This document shows, one piece after another, positions 38,467 to 50,116 of a DNA stretch of 64,000 nt (within the stretch, counting starts at the first letter, position 1; each line of letters opens with the position of its first letter). The stretch is taken from the NCBI RefSeq assembly GCF_030936135.1, contig NC_082594.1, positions 22,673,553 to 22,737,552 on the forward strand, read 5' to 3'. Both the position numbers and the translations under genes were made by a program. The notes beneath the pieces were generated by a model. It did no database searches. It was not told the origin of the DNA and was given only the letters and a program-made list of their open reading frames with translations. Origin of the DNA: Gavia stellata. Its lineage: Eukaryota > Chordata > Aves > Gaviiformes > Gaviidae.

Positions 38467-39597
38467 TTTGGGATAATTGCTGGAGGTAACTTAGAAATTA
38501 AATTTATATTAAAGGTACAGCATTGAAGAAATCTTCAGGGTGGAGTGTGGCGAATATGCAAGGAATCCATCCCACAGAAGTTCCCTAGGCAACCTTAGAT
38601 GTTGGTAACGCCAGGGGAGCTTGGTGTGCTGACTCTAAGAGAAACTACATGGAGGGTGAAGCGGAGTGAAGACACCGCGGCCAGGCTCCGTGATAAGACA
38701 GGAACTGGAAGTTACTATGGAACTAACAAGCTGCATATTTACTACCCTGAGCCAACAGTCTGTCATTTTTTGACAAAATACTATCCTTTGGGTGAACTTA
38801 GCTTATTATAATCTCATTATAATACCAAAAAACACACCTCCATCCCAAAGCTACCCACCTCCAAGGTGCGACCATCCCTCACTGAGCTTGCGCTCTGGAT
38901 TTTTCTTAGTCTATACCTTTAAAAGCAGAACGAGAAACTTTTACACCAATTACAATAGAGGTATGTATGACTAGTGTCACTCAAGCTCCACCTGTAAGGA
39001 CAAATAATAAAAAAATAGCTTAAGAGAGGAGGGATGCCAGGGAAGATACCTCTGACACCTGGGATCAGTCGATGGGCTGAGCCTCTCTTCCCCCCCGCAG
39101 GGACGCCTTTGGGTAAGATTCGAACACTTGGTTATACCAAGTGCTTCCCTGGGAGACTTAGAAATCTCTACAGAGTTGCTTTATAACTTAACGTGTTTGT
39201 AGCCAGGCTATATTACTCATATTCTTGTTATTTGCACATGCTTTGCAGGCAGTAATTTTATCACCGGCAATCCAAAAGAACTTGTGTATCTGTTGCTTCA
39301 ATAAACTGCACTATTCACTAATCTAGCCATGAGAGTTCTCATTGAAAGCCACCAAATCCCTTAAGTATGGCCGTGCTAGTTCATGGAACGTGACTAAACT
39401 GAAATTGTATGGTGTTACGAGTGTATCCGTAATCACGAGAGTTCAATACATTGAACGCGACCGGACTTGTAACACAGAGAATTGTGCATCACTCAGAATC
39501 TAAGCCTAGCTGCCCCCAGCCCCTCTCATATCTGAGGACAAGCTGGAACGCAAGGAGATTTATTTTCTGCCAAATTGCCCAGTCCTTTAACATGACA
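38467..39597 (+). mobile_element. Solo LTR (ERVL-like) nested in CR1
   Basis: An insertion of about 1,131 bp splits a CR1 copy exactly. The 5-bp sequence GAAAG occurs once on each side (38462-38466 and 39598-39602), and removing the insert restores continuous CR1. The insert ends in ACA and begins TTTGGG, which could be a mutated TG start. A TTTAAAAG TATA-like box lies near 38921, and a CTTCAATAAACTG poly(A) signal lies near 39296-39308. No gag or pol coding remains, so it is a solo LTR. Five-base duplications fit ERVL-class integration; the class assignment is inferred. Confidence 0.78.
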
Positions 39598-40839
39598 GAA
39601 AGGCAGGTCCTGCTTGACTAACCTGATCTCCTTCTGTGACATGGTGACCCGCTTAGTGGATGAGGGAAAGGCTGTGGATGTTGTCCTACCTAGAATTTAG
39701 TAAAGCCTTTGACACCATTTCCCACAGCATTCTCCTGGAGAAACTGGCTGCTTACGGCTTGGACGGGCACACTCTTCGCTGGGTAAAAACCTGGCTGGAT
39801 GGCCGGGCCCAAAGGGTTGTGGTGAATGGAGTTAAATCCAGTTGGCGGCCGGTCACATGTGGTGTTCCCCAGGGCTCAGCATTGGGGCCGGTTCTGCTTA
39901 ATATCTTTGTCAATGATCTGGATGAGAGGATAGAGTGCACCCTCAGCAAGTTTGCAGATGACACCAAGTTGGGCAGGAGTGTTGATCTGCTCGAGGGTAG
40001 GAAGGCTCTGCAGAGGGATCTGGACAGGCTGGATCGATGGGCTGAGGCCAACTGTATGAGGTTCAACAAGGCCAAGTGCCGGGTCCTGCACTTGGGTCAC
40101 AACAACCCCATGCAATGCTACAGGCTTGGGGACGAGTGTCTGGAAAGCTGCCCGGCGGAAAAGGACCTGGGGGTGTTGATTGACAGCCGGCTGAATATGA
40201 GCCAGCAGTGTGCCCAGGTGGCCAAGAAGGCCAACGGCATCCTGGCTTGTATCAGAAATGGTGTGGCCAGCAGGAGCAGGGAGGTGATCATGCCTCTGTA
40301 CTCGGCTCTGGTGAGGCCACACCTCGAATACTGTGTTCAGTTTTGGGCTCCTCGCTACAAGAAAGACATTGAGGTGCTGGAGTGTGTCCAGAGAAGGGCG
40401 ATGAAGCTGGTGAGGGGTCTGGAGCACAAGTCTTATGAGGAGCGGCTGAGGGAACTGGGGTTGTTTAGCCTGGAGAAGAGGAGGCTGAGGGAAGACCTTA
40501 TCGCTCTCTACAATTACCTGAAAGGAGGTTATAGTGAGGTGGGTGTTGGTCTCTTCTCCCAAATAACTTGCGATACGAAAAGAGGAAATGGCCTCAAGTT
40601 GCAGCAGGGGAGGTTTAGATTGGATATTAGGAAAAAATTCTTCACTGAAAGGGTTGTCAAGCATAGGAACAGGCTGCCCAGGGAGGTGGTGGAGTCACCA
40701 TCCCTGGAGGTATTTAAAAGACCTGTAGATGTGGTACTTAGGGACATGGTTTAGTGGTGGACCTGGCAGTGCTAGGTTAATGGTTGGACTCGATGATCTT
40801 AAAGGTCTTTTCCAACCTAAATGATTCTGTGATTCCATG
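39598..40839 (+). mobile_element. CR1 LINE, 3' segment of the interrupted copy
   Basis: Continuation of the CR1 copy through the end of RT, the 3' UTR and the terminus ATGATTCTGTGATTCCATG. An open frame at 39660..40754 covers the catalytic part and C-terminus. It includes '[10 protein letters not shown]', the intact '[10 protein letters not shown]' catalytic box and '[19 protein letters not shown]'. Two lesions: one extra C near 39685-39686 shifts the frame just before the first catalytic motif, and GAA at 39693-39695 gives 'YLEFSKAFD' where family members have Asp. The protein could not be active. Together with 38008-38466 it spans about 1.7 kb of LINE. Confidence 0.95.
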
Positions 40840-43597
40840 AACTGCATGATTTGCCAAGTGTCCATGGGTGGAGAATCAGAGAGACTTCTGGAGCCCACTG
40901 GCACCTCGCTACAATTTTGGCTGAAGGCATGAGAGAGCAGGTTAGATTACCACACATCAGAAAACTGCTGGTTCTTGAAAGTGAATTCTACAAGCAGTAA
41001 AACTTTTCCTGTTTTTTAAACATCCCATTGAAATACAGCAAACACTAGGAAATCTCTTCTTATATTCTGTGTACCTTTGTCATGCTCCTTCTGTCTTGCA
41101 GATGTTAGGATGCAATTGCCTCAAAGAAAATGGCTTTCTGTGTTGTTTATTTAGGAAATGAGAGGCAACCAAAGGTATACTAAACCTCTAAACACAACAA
41201 GGATAAGAATAGGACATAAATATTCACAGCTGAACATTTTTATTTGAGCCTTATGTTGTGTGCACATTAGTAGGGGTGAAACTGGTGGTTGAGTTTGTAT
41301 TTTGCAGTATTTTATGTTGGGTTGGAATAATAATAATGTTAGAGTTTTTCGTTTGACTTGCAGATGGCTCCCCAGCAAAAGGCTTACCTGTATGGGCAGC
41401 AGTTCGGTTTCCATATCACTAGAGTCAAAAGCAATTTGTCATTTGGCATTTATTTCAAAAGAAAAAAGCTGGAATCTCTCTGGTAAATAAATAGTCACAG
41501 GATTTGAGCTTGACTAGTAGGTCCAAATCAAATAACATATCTAACACACCAAATTCCATGCTTATTTACAGGTGAAGCAGGCTGTTTAATGATATGTTAT
41601 TTCTAAAGGGTGTGCTTTCTATGGCGTTCACCATAATTTAAACAGGTGAGGGGAGATTTGAAAGTGGTTTGCTTTCAAACTTGTAGGAAGATTTCTACTT
41701 TACTTACTGTGAAGTTTGGATTTATGGAAAAGGAGTGAGTTAAAAATACATTTTATGCTTATTGATTTGTAATACTCATGCTCAGAATGCATCCAGGCCT
41801 TTCAGTGTTCCTATTTGAAATTATTTGCATTAGGCATTGAAAACTAAGGCTTAAGGCTCAGCTGTGCTGGAAAGCAAGAACTCCATCTCATGAAGAAGTG
41901 TTGCAGTTCCAAAATATGGTTTCATTTTGTGTCAAAATGAAACTGCAAACTTTTCAAAATACATTCACTAAGAACAATGAGATGTGTAATGACAAGAGCG
42001 CTCTGTTGGGGTGCGACGCGTATAGGTGTCCCTGCTTCCCTGATTCAGGCACAAGCAGGGCTGGAACCTGGGCTTTGCATCAGCCACATCGATTACTGGT
42101 TATTCTGGGCCACCACTGAGTTCTCTCTGACATGGCATCTACAGGCCATTTCAGTTTTAACATGCATGATGAACAAACAGCTTTCAGATTTTGCAGGTCA
42201 GATGAGGTCTTTCTCTTTCTGGCTTTTATTAAAACATCCACCCTTACTTGGACTTCTTGCAGGTTTCTTGAAATAAATACATTTCTGCAAAATCCCTTCG
42301 ACTTGCCAAACTGGAGTTTTCTCCATCAGCTCTTGATTTTGTTCCACAAATATCTGACAGCTTGGATAAACCACTTGTAAAATCTTCCAGCAAGTAACTT
42401 CACATTTTCTCCCCTGGCTTAAGAGAGGGTGTAAGAGAAGTTGTGAAGTTACCTATGGAAGATTACTTGCTGGATGTCTTCCTCTGTGTGTGGAGGAGCT
42501 CCAGATAAATACTGGCAAAGCTCCCTCACTGCTTGCATTCAGATTCCCCAATAAAATCTTTCCTGCTGTGACATTTAAAAAATGTCAGTGCTGGTTATAC
42601 GGAGGGTGGGCTGTGGCTGGTCCTAGCGCTGGTTTGATTCTCTCTGCTGTTTCCTTCTCTGGCAGCTATACCTGCCTCTTGTGTCTCATATGCACATCAC
42701 AGGGCAGGGGCTGTACCATTTTGAACAGACTAGCCCTAGGACTTCTGCATGCTAATAATGACTTTCACATGGAAATGAAATGTATTTGGGAGTCTCAGCT
42801 TAGTCATGCTGCCAAGTTTGTCTGGTTTAAGTGAGTAGAGAGAAGCTTTCCTAGGGTAAGATAGAACCACACGCCTGATTTACATTACAAATAAAATCCT
42901 TATCCCAAAATATCCTGTTGTGTGGCAGGGCTGAATCTAGATAGACACAGCCTCAAATATTTCACATAATCCCAGTCTATATAACTGTCTGTCCTAGATC
43001 CAGTCAGTAGGTTTAGGATCAGGAAGGAGTTTTTCTCCAGGTCAAACTAGCAAGCACTTCAATTTTTTTTTTGTTTATGGTCTTTTTTAGTGTCATCTCA
43101 GCTGTGTTACATAATAGACTCTGTTCCTGCAGAAACCTAAGAAAAATTATACTCTTAGTTTTTTCTGGGTTTTCGGTGATTTTTATTTTTGCTTTTTTTG
43201 TGCATGCACAGTGTTATTTTTGAGGCTTTTAGTCTTTATATGAAAGATCTTAAGTTTGTTGGAGCATGTTATAGCCTGTTTTTTTTTTTTAATGGCTTGT
43301 ATTTGTCAGGTGCACCAGAGTGGATGTTATTTATACTTTGTTGTTATGCTCCTGGGAGTCTCCTTCCCAGATTCAAGCAAAAAAATCAATCATTCCATCT
43401 GGTCTTTGGCGTCTTGCAATAGCAACAGGCAAATTGTATTTAAGTACATTGGGAAGAGATATTACAACAGCTCTAAGTGTTTTGGGATGACAGCAAGGAC
43501 AAGTGATGGAAACTGAAGAGGAAGTAAAAAATAGGACCCCCCAATATTCTGCAGAGGACTTGATGCGATTCTTATAATATCCTGAAAAAAGAAATCA
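40840..43597. other. Intergenic DNA
   Basis: AT-rich DNA without a supported gene. It contains the imperfect inverted repeat listed separately at 42382-42473. Confidence 0.5.
42382..42473. repeat. Imperfect inverted repeat (hairpin-forming)
   Basis: CCAGCAAGTA at 42387-42396 pairs with TACTTGCTGG at 42464-42473. TAACTTCAC at 42395-42403 pairs with GTGAAGTTA at 42443-42451. The downstream arm carries 12 extra bases between the two halves. ATCTTCC (42382-42388) also pairs with GGAAGAT (42457-42463), so alternative folds are possible. Around 40 bases form the loop. Confidence 0.7.
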
Positions 43598-43857
43598 TGA
43601 AGGGAGAGGTGTTGGGAAGGTGCTTTTAAGATTTGTGCTTATTTCTCATTACCTTACTCTGATTTGATTGGTAATAAATGAATTTTCCCCAAGTTGAACC
43701 TGTTTTGCCCGTGACTGTAATTGGTGAGTGATCTCCCTGTCCTTATCTCGACCCACAAGCTTTTTGTTATATTTTCTCTCCCCTGTCCAGATGAGGAGGG
43801 GAGTGACAGAGCAGCTTTGGTGGGTAGCTAGCATCCAGCCAGGGTCAACCCACCACA
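43598..43857 (+). mobile_element. Truncated LTR, related to the one at 48976-50111
   Basis: About 260 bp that closely match the last quarter of the full-length LTR at 48976-50111. It starts near GAAGGGAGAGG and runs through AGATTTGTGCTTATTTCTCA, TTTGATTGGTAATAAATGAA, GGTGAGTGATCTCCCTGTCC and CATCCAGCCAGGGTCAACCC to the terminal CACCACA. The poly(A)-type AATAAA is retained. The 5' three quarters are absent. TCTTA follows the 3' end and also occurs at 43570-43574, but the sequence between does not match the LTR start. Confidence 0.88.
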
Positions 43858-46800
43858 TCTTATTATCTATATGTATTTCAAATTAATCCAGTGAAAACCT
43901 TGCCAAATGCACAGATTTAAAACCTGACGTGGCCTCACTGGATACCTTGCCGAAAATCTGTGAAAAAGGATGATGGATTTTACGGGATCTCCTGCCTCCC
44001 ACGTGCCATAGGAAATATGGGAAAACATGAGAAAAGTCAGCTAGATAAGAAAAAACAAACCACTGAATTTCCTGTGGTAGTATTATAACCAGCTGTGTAT
44101 AAATGCAGTAGAGAGACAAATAAGAACTGTAGGCGTATGAGTAAGGTGAGTGAGATGGGGGAAAGATGAGTCCAGAGCTTCTGCTCCTGCCCCTCTTCTT
44201 GGTACACCAACGTGTTTAAATAGCCTGGGAAATGGATATTTAGGAAAGGAGTCAGAACCTCTGACTCCTCCCTGTTTGGGTGCCTTGACTCCTGGGCACA
44301 GGCTCATGCTCAGTCTTGATTAGTGTCTGCTCTCCTTCCAGGCACAATTGAATGTTTTGCTGCCCTGTGGAGCAGAAAAAAATGACGGTAACAGCAATAA
44401 GAATATACCTTTTTAGAGGAGGTGAGAAAATCAGGTCAGAAATCAGAAAAGAAGAGTCCTGGGGAGACCCACGGGCAGCAATAGGTCGTACTGGTGTATA
44501 GCGAGTCCCTGATCCTCTGCTGACAGTGACACATTGATGGCAATACCCGATCATGTCAGTGGTGTGGGACTTAGCCAGCCTAAGGAGAGAGGAGCAGAGC
44601 TCGAGGTGGAGCTGTGCACTGCTTGCTGTCAGCCTTGTGGTGTGGGGCTGGTTTCAGAGCCGCTTGCTGCAGCTAGAGCTGAGCCAGGGATAAAAATGCT
44701 GCTGTCGGTAGCTTGTAAATAAGAATTCACACATAGTGCGAAGCCAATTTGCTGGTGTTATTTCCTTATTCCTGTTGTTGCTAAAACTGCACTTCTAGCA
44801 AAAAGCTAAAGGAATTGAAAGAGGCAGAAGCGTAAGAAAGAACTGCAGGCTCTGAAGTGGTCATTTGAAGGGCTTTCTTCTTCTGCATCAGTCATTAAAC
44901 AGCTTTCATTTCTATATAAGCACTGATGGACTTGGGATTTATTTTATGGCTGATGAAATGAGTTGAAATTTGCCTGCTCAGTGGCTGGGTCTGCATTCCA
45001 AGTGTGTAGGGAAGTCCTATTGCCTTTGACAAGGACATTACCTGAGAAAGGTAATGGTCATGGCCACAATGTCTTGCTGTCTGCCCAGCTGCTTGCAGTG
45101 TCTTCAGATTCTTGTACGCTTGAAATGCAGCTTTTGTGGGCAAATTCATCATGTCAAGAAACTAAACATCAGCATCCAACCTTTGCAAAGGCATTTTCAT
45201 GCTTCTATGTTTTGGGTCTTTTTTTTGTTTCTCCTTGAAGGAACCAGCTGGGATTGGAAGTAGATGATTCAAGAGCTGACAAGACAACATTAACTCTACT
45301 GGCCTTCTGCTGCTTTCACTGAGTGCCCAGTTATCACAGAGGCAGGGAGGAGATGAGCAGACGGGGGTGATGCAGGGAAAGCACTGGGGGGTGAACAGGG
45401 CAGAAAAGCTATATGTGAAACATTAGCAGAGGGGGTGATGTGTAAGGGAAGGGTTTTCTTTAGGCAGATATCTGTGCTGGGGTGATGGCTTGTCTACATC
45501 TGAGAGGTAGCTGAGAGGAACAGCAGCAGGGCAGGGAAGAAGGGATGACGGATCGGAAATGGTGGGAGGCATGAACCAGACCCCAGTGAGCAGAGCTGCT
45601 TTGGTAACTGCTGTGACTGTAAAGACATGCCTGTGTGCCTGCTGAGGGCCTTGTATCTCCCATAGAGTGGGTTGTGTGTAGATGAGGTGGGCCGTGAAGA
45701 AGGAGAGCTGTTGCTGCAGATCTGGTCACGAGCAGTGAGAGGATCAGGAACACATGATTTTACAACCAATTTATCTTTGCAAAGATCAGTCCCATCACAG
45801 TCCTCTCTGCTGGCCCTGCTCATGCCTGCGATGTCGCCTTACCACAGCATTGTATGAAGAATTTGGAGCTTTAAAAATGCAACAATTTCCATTTCTTTCC
45901 TATGCAGCAATCAAGATTCCCAGTTCAATGTTCAGTAAATAGGCTATAAATATGCTAAAACTGAAGTAAACAAGTCTTTAGCCTCCAGCCTGGTGCAGGG
46001 ACCGTCACTCCCTCAATGGCTCTGTACATCCACCCCTCTCCATTTTCTAACTTGGCAGCAGCTTCAGGAGACCTGTGACATTTAAAGTTGTGTTGATGCT
46101 GTGGTAATTGGTGAAATGAAATAATTGACAAACTGGCAGCAACATTTTAACCTTTTTAAAATACTCATACACTTTTAAGGTACGCAAGGTTAGCATGCCA
46201 CAGAAAGTGTGCTCAGTGCTAGTTTTGGATATATAGCCAGGCTATTTCTCTGCCAAGATTTGTGCTCTGAAGTGCTGCCAATATTAAGTTATTCAGGTGA
46301 ATGAAGGACATTCTAATGAGACGACAGCTTATTCACACACTTGTGCTTGTAAAATGGCTGGAAGTTGTTTCCATAAAACTTTCAAAACCAGGAATAGGTT
46401 TAAAACATTGTGTTTTAGTGAAGCAAGACATTAAATAGAAAATGCTTCAAAATCCATAAAAAAATAGATTTTATACAGTAGTAGGATTGAAGAAACAATA
46501 GGTCCTTTTCTCTTTTCAAATCATCCACAAAATGTAATTACTTCAATTTCATATAACTTACTGTGAAAAGTGATATAAATTTATGGGTTATGGCTGCAAA
46601 CCTTTTGGTTTTAGTACGGCTATTTGTATAGGTGGGCATAACATAACTAGTTGCTTGGAGGCAGATTCGCCTGTTCAAAGTTGTAGATGTAATTTTTTAC
46701 ACCTGAGCTGGTCCTCTAGATTCCACTTACAGTTCAAGCAAAGAAGGCAGCACTTTCAAGCTGTAGTTCACCTCATCTTGAGGTAGATTAAATCCATTAG

Positions 46801-48970
46801 ATAAACTGTTCTGTGGAAGTGATGCTGCTGCTCTTGTTTTTTAAGTTTTGAAAGAGCATTCCCATTGGCTTGGACTGGCTCCAAAGAGTCTCCTCCTGCA
46901 CAGCTTCACCCTTGGACGGTCTCAGCCACCAGTCAGGCCTTCATCCTTGGACCCCAGGTGATTTCAGATACCCTTGGAGTAGGTCGCAGAGTGCTTTGAT
47001 GATAAAAGCCTGCTTCATAAGCCTTTGTAGAGAGCAAAGTGCAGTTTGTAAGCTCCTACCTTAGCCCACAGTGGTAGTGTGAGATGCCATTGTGTTTTGC
47101 AGGAGGTTGGGGTGGCGAGCCCAGGCATAATGTAACGCTGGCACCCACGCAGGAGGTGATGAAATTACGTAGAGCCCAGGTATTATTGCTGCCTGCCAGG
47201 GTAGGACACAGCCTCTTAACAACTCAGCCAGTGAAGGAGAGCAGTCTGATCAAACTTTGCTAAGTACTGAAATAACTGTTCTGGAAATCAATGCTATTCA
47301 TGCTCTGCTCTGCCCTTTGAATGGTATCATTTACTCAGAATATAGCATTGCACCTAGTGCTGCATCTTGCTGTCATTGAAGCATTCTTCATTGTATTTCT
47401 CAGTGCAAAGCTAATAGCTTCTACAGAAAAGGAATTCGAGACCTGCAAGTAAAAGAAGAAGAAAAAGAAAAAGGTGACAATCTTGGTAAACCTGCCAGTT
47501 CAAAGGTATATTTAGAGTATATTGTAACAAAAGAACTGTCAAACTGAAAATGAGAGGCTTTGCTTCTCAAGGTTTTACATGGCCGTGGTTCATGGAAGTG
47601 AGAATAAGCAGGACATTTTGGCTTCACCTACACTTGAAAATTAAACAGGTTGAAGATCGTCCTCTGGAACTTAGGTCAGCTTGGAAATCCTCCTGATAAA
47701 TTCTTTCAGTCTCCAAAACAGGATGGCTACATGAAAACTGCCTTTGGGGGATTGTTCCTGGCAGGAAGAAAGTCAGTCCTTCAAAGCCTGCCCTTTACCT
47801 CTCTGTCTAGGTCAAGTCCCTGAGTTTACCTTTGAGCAATGGTGAGCTCAAAACCTTCTGTGCCTGAATTCCAGTTACAGGCCAGTCATCGAACAGGTTT
47901 GCTTCCTGTGCACAAATCCCGGTGCTGGGACTGAGCTCTGCATGTCTGTCAGGGATGTGTGGGTCTGGCACAGCTGAGCTGGGATTGTGAAGTGGGGTGG
48001 AGTGGGTATCGCCCAGTCTTGGCTAGACTGCATCTTTCCCATCTTCTCCAGGCTATGTTGAATGGGTGATAAACAAGCCATATTTATCAAGTACTGATAC
48101 AATCTGTGCACTCAGCAACTACAACACCGATCTTTGGCAAGCCCATGAGAAACTTATGAAAATTTGGAAGAAAACTGCTCTTGTGCAGAGCAAACACAAA
48201 GAAGAGAGATTGTTTGAAAACTGATAAGCAAATCTGTTCTGCAGCCACTTTAAGAAGTGAGAAAATGTTGGGCATTACAGAAGAGGCTTATGTTAGCCGA
48301 AAGTGCTGCTGCTTTTGCATCTTTAGATACTTGATCAATCAGGTGGTGTGCTGTAGGTAGAAGTAAGCAATGATTTTACTGGAGTAAGCAATGATTTTAG
48401 ACAAATCTTTTATGCTTTGAGATAGCAGAAATTGCTGGCACAGGCACAAGGAAAGGCAAAGAAAGTGTAAGTGAGATCTGTTGTGACAACTTAAGTTCTC
48501 CGGACTTTCAGTAAATCCTGCTGCCACTCCTGTGGCTCAGTGAGATGTGAAGGAGGTGTTGTCAGGGGTGCCACACATCGCAGCTCATCAGGAAATGATG
48601 ACGAATGAGTCAAGAAGATTGAGAGCACTGTCACTCACATATGTGGAGGCATACATCTTCCCACCCAAATTCTGCTCAGATGAAATCCCAAGGACAACTG
48701 TGCAGGACAAACAATCAGGTTCACCCTACTGTACTGGGGATAGTGCCAAAAAAGGTGAATGGACTTATACCTACTTTTTCTGAAGGGATGATGAAACAAC
48801 TTTCTAGGGACAATCTCGTCTCTGAGAGGCTACTGTGGCAGATGAATAGGTTTTTGCTGCACAGCTTTTCACGTGCCATCCCTTGATTCTGCCAATAATA
48901 ATAATTACTATTATTTCTATTGGCATAACATTTCTTCTTCAGAAACCCATAAATGGAGCTAGGACCCTGT
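43858..48970. other. Intergenic DNA between two LTR copies
   Basis: About 5.1 kb. No gag, pol or env-like frames are present, so the two flanking LTR copies do not bound a provirus. Small structures are a 21-bp-period duplication (AGTAAGCAATGATTTTA at 48362-48378 and 48383-48399) and a palindrome at 48890-48925. No gene supported. Confidence 0.55.
48890..48925. repeat. 36-bp near-perfect palindrome
   Basis: Two 16-base arms (48890-48905 and 48910-48925) flank a 4-base TACT loop. They match at 14 of 16 positions. It lies about 45 bp from an LTR insertion site. Confidence 0.8.
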
Positions 48971-48975
48971 GATAG

Positions 48976-50111
48976 TGTATTGGGTTTGCGTAGCAAGGTC
49001 TTGGTAGCAGGAAGGCTACAGGGGTGGCTTCTGTGAGAAGCTGCTAGAAGCTTCCCCTATGTCCGATAGAGCCAACATCAGCTGGCTCCAAGACGGACCC
49101 GCTGTGGGCCAAGGCTGAGCCCATCAGCGACGGTGGTAGTGCCTCTGTGATAACATATGTAAGAAAGGGGAAAAACAACTGTGCAGCGGAGAAGAGAGGA
49201 GTGAGGATATGTGAGAGAAAGAACTCTCAGACACCAGGTCAGTGAAGGAGGGGAGGAGGTGCTCCACGCCCTGGAACAGAGATTCCCCTGCAGCCCCTGG
49301 TGAAGACCATGGTGAGGCAGGCTGTGCCCCTGCAGCCCATGGAGGTCCACAGTGGAGCAGATATCCACCTGCAGCCCACGGAGGACCCCACACCGGAGCA
49401 GGTGGATGCCCGAAGGAGGCTGTGACACCGTGGGAAGCCTGTGCTGGAGCAGGCTCCTGGTGGGACCTGTAGACCCGTGGAGAGAGGAGCCCACGCTGGA
49501 GCAGGTTTGCTGGCAGGGCTTGTGACCCCCGCGGGGGACCCACAGTGGAGCAGTCTGTTCCTGAAGGACTGCACCCCCTGGAAGGGACCCACACTGGAGC
49601 AGTTAGTGAAGAGCTGCAGCCCCTGGGAATGACCCGTGTTGGAGAAGTTCATGGAGGACTGTGTCCCGTGGGAGGGACCCCACGCTGGAGCAGGGGAAGA
49701 GTGTGAGGAGTCCTCCCACTGAGGAGGAAGAAGCGGCAGCGACAACGTGTGATGAACTGACCGCAACCCCCATTCCCAGTTACCCTGCCCCACTGTGGGG
49801 GAGGAGGTAGAGAAAATCGGGAGTGAAGTTGAGCCCAGGAAGAAGGGAGGGGTGGTGTGAAGGTGTTTGTAAGATTTGGTTTTATTTCTCATTATCCTAC
49901 TCTGATTTGATTGATAATAAATTAAAATAATTTTTTTTCCCCAAGTCGAGTCTGTTTTGCCCATGACAGTAATTGGTGAGTGATCTCCCTGTCTTTATCT
50001 CGACCCCCGAGCTTTTTGTTATATTTTTCTCTCCCCTGTCCAGCTGAGGAAGGGGAGTGATAGAGTGGCTTTGGTGGGTAGCTGGCATCCAGCCAAGGTC
50101 AACCCACCACA
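48976..50111 (+). mobile_element. Complete solo LTR of an endogenous retrovirus
   Basis: A 1,136-bp element begins TGTATTGGGTTTGCG and ends GGGTCAACCCACCACA-like sequence (TG...CA ends). It is flanked by the exact 5-bp duplication GATAG (48971-48975 and 50112-50116). A promoter-like ACATATGTAAG lies near 49154, and an AATAAA poly(A)-type signal lies near 49915. In between is a GC-rich array of about 50-bp units. There are no primer-binding site, gag, pol or env sequences, as expected after LTR-LTR recombination. The 5-bp duplication favours an ERVL-type integrase; class is inferred. Long minus-strand frames within it arise from the GC-rich array and are not genes. Confidence 0.92.
49354..49693 (+). 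repeat. Imperfect ~50-bp tandem array inside the LTR
   Basis: The core GGAGCAG recurs at 49354, 49395, 49446, 49498, 49547, 49596, 49641 (GGAGAAG) and 49687, with spacings of 41-52 bp. The surrounding words, often GGGACCC then CACGCTGGAGCAG, also recur. Eight units are visible. It gives the central LTR a periodic, GC-rich character. Confidence 0.85.
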
Positions 50112-50116
50112 GATAG

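Noticed and set aside
49078..49964. Minus-strand frames of 138-241 codons in the LTR
   Set aside because: They overlap in several frames and follow the ~50-bp GC-rich repeat array; no retroviral or host protein motif is present.
43598..50111. The two related LTRs could bound a provirus
   Set aside because: The full LTR has its own GATAG duplication on both sides, the other copy is truncated, and the 5.1 kb between contains no retroviral coding sequence.
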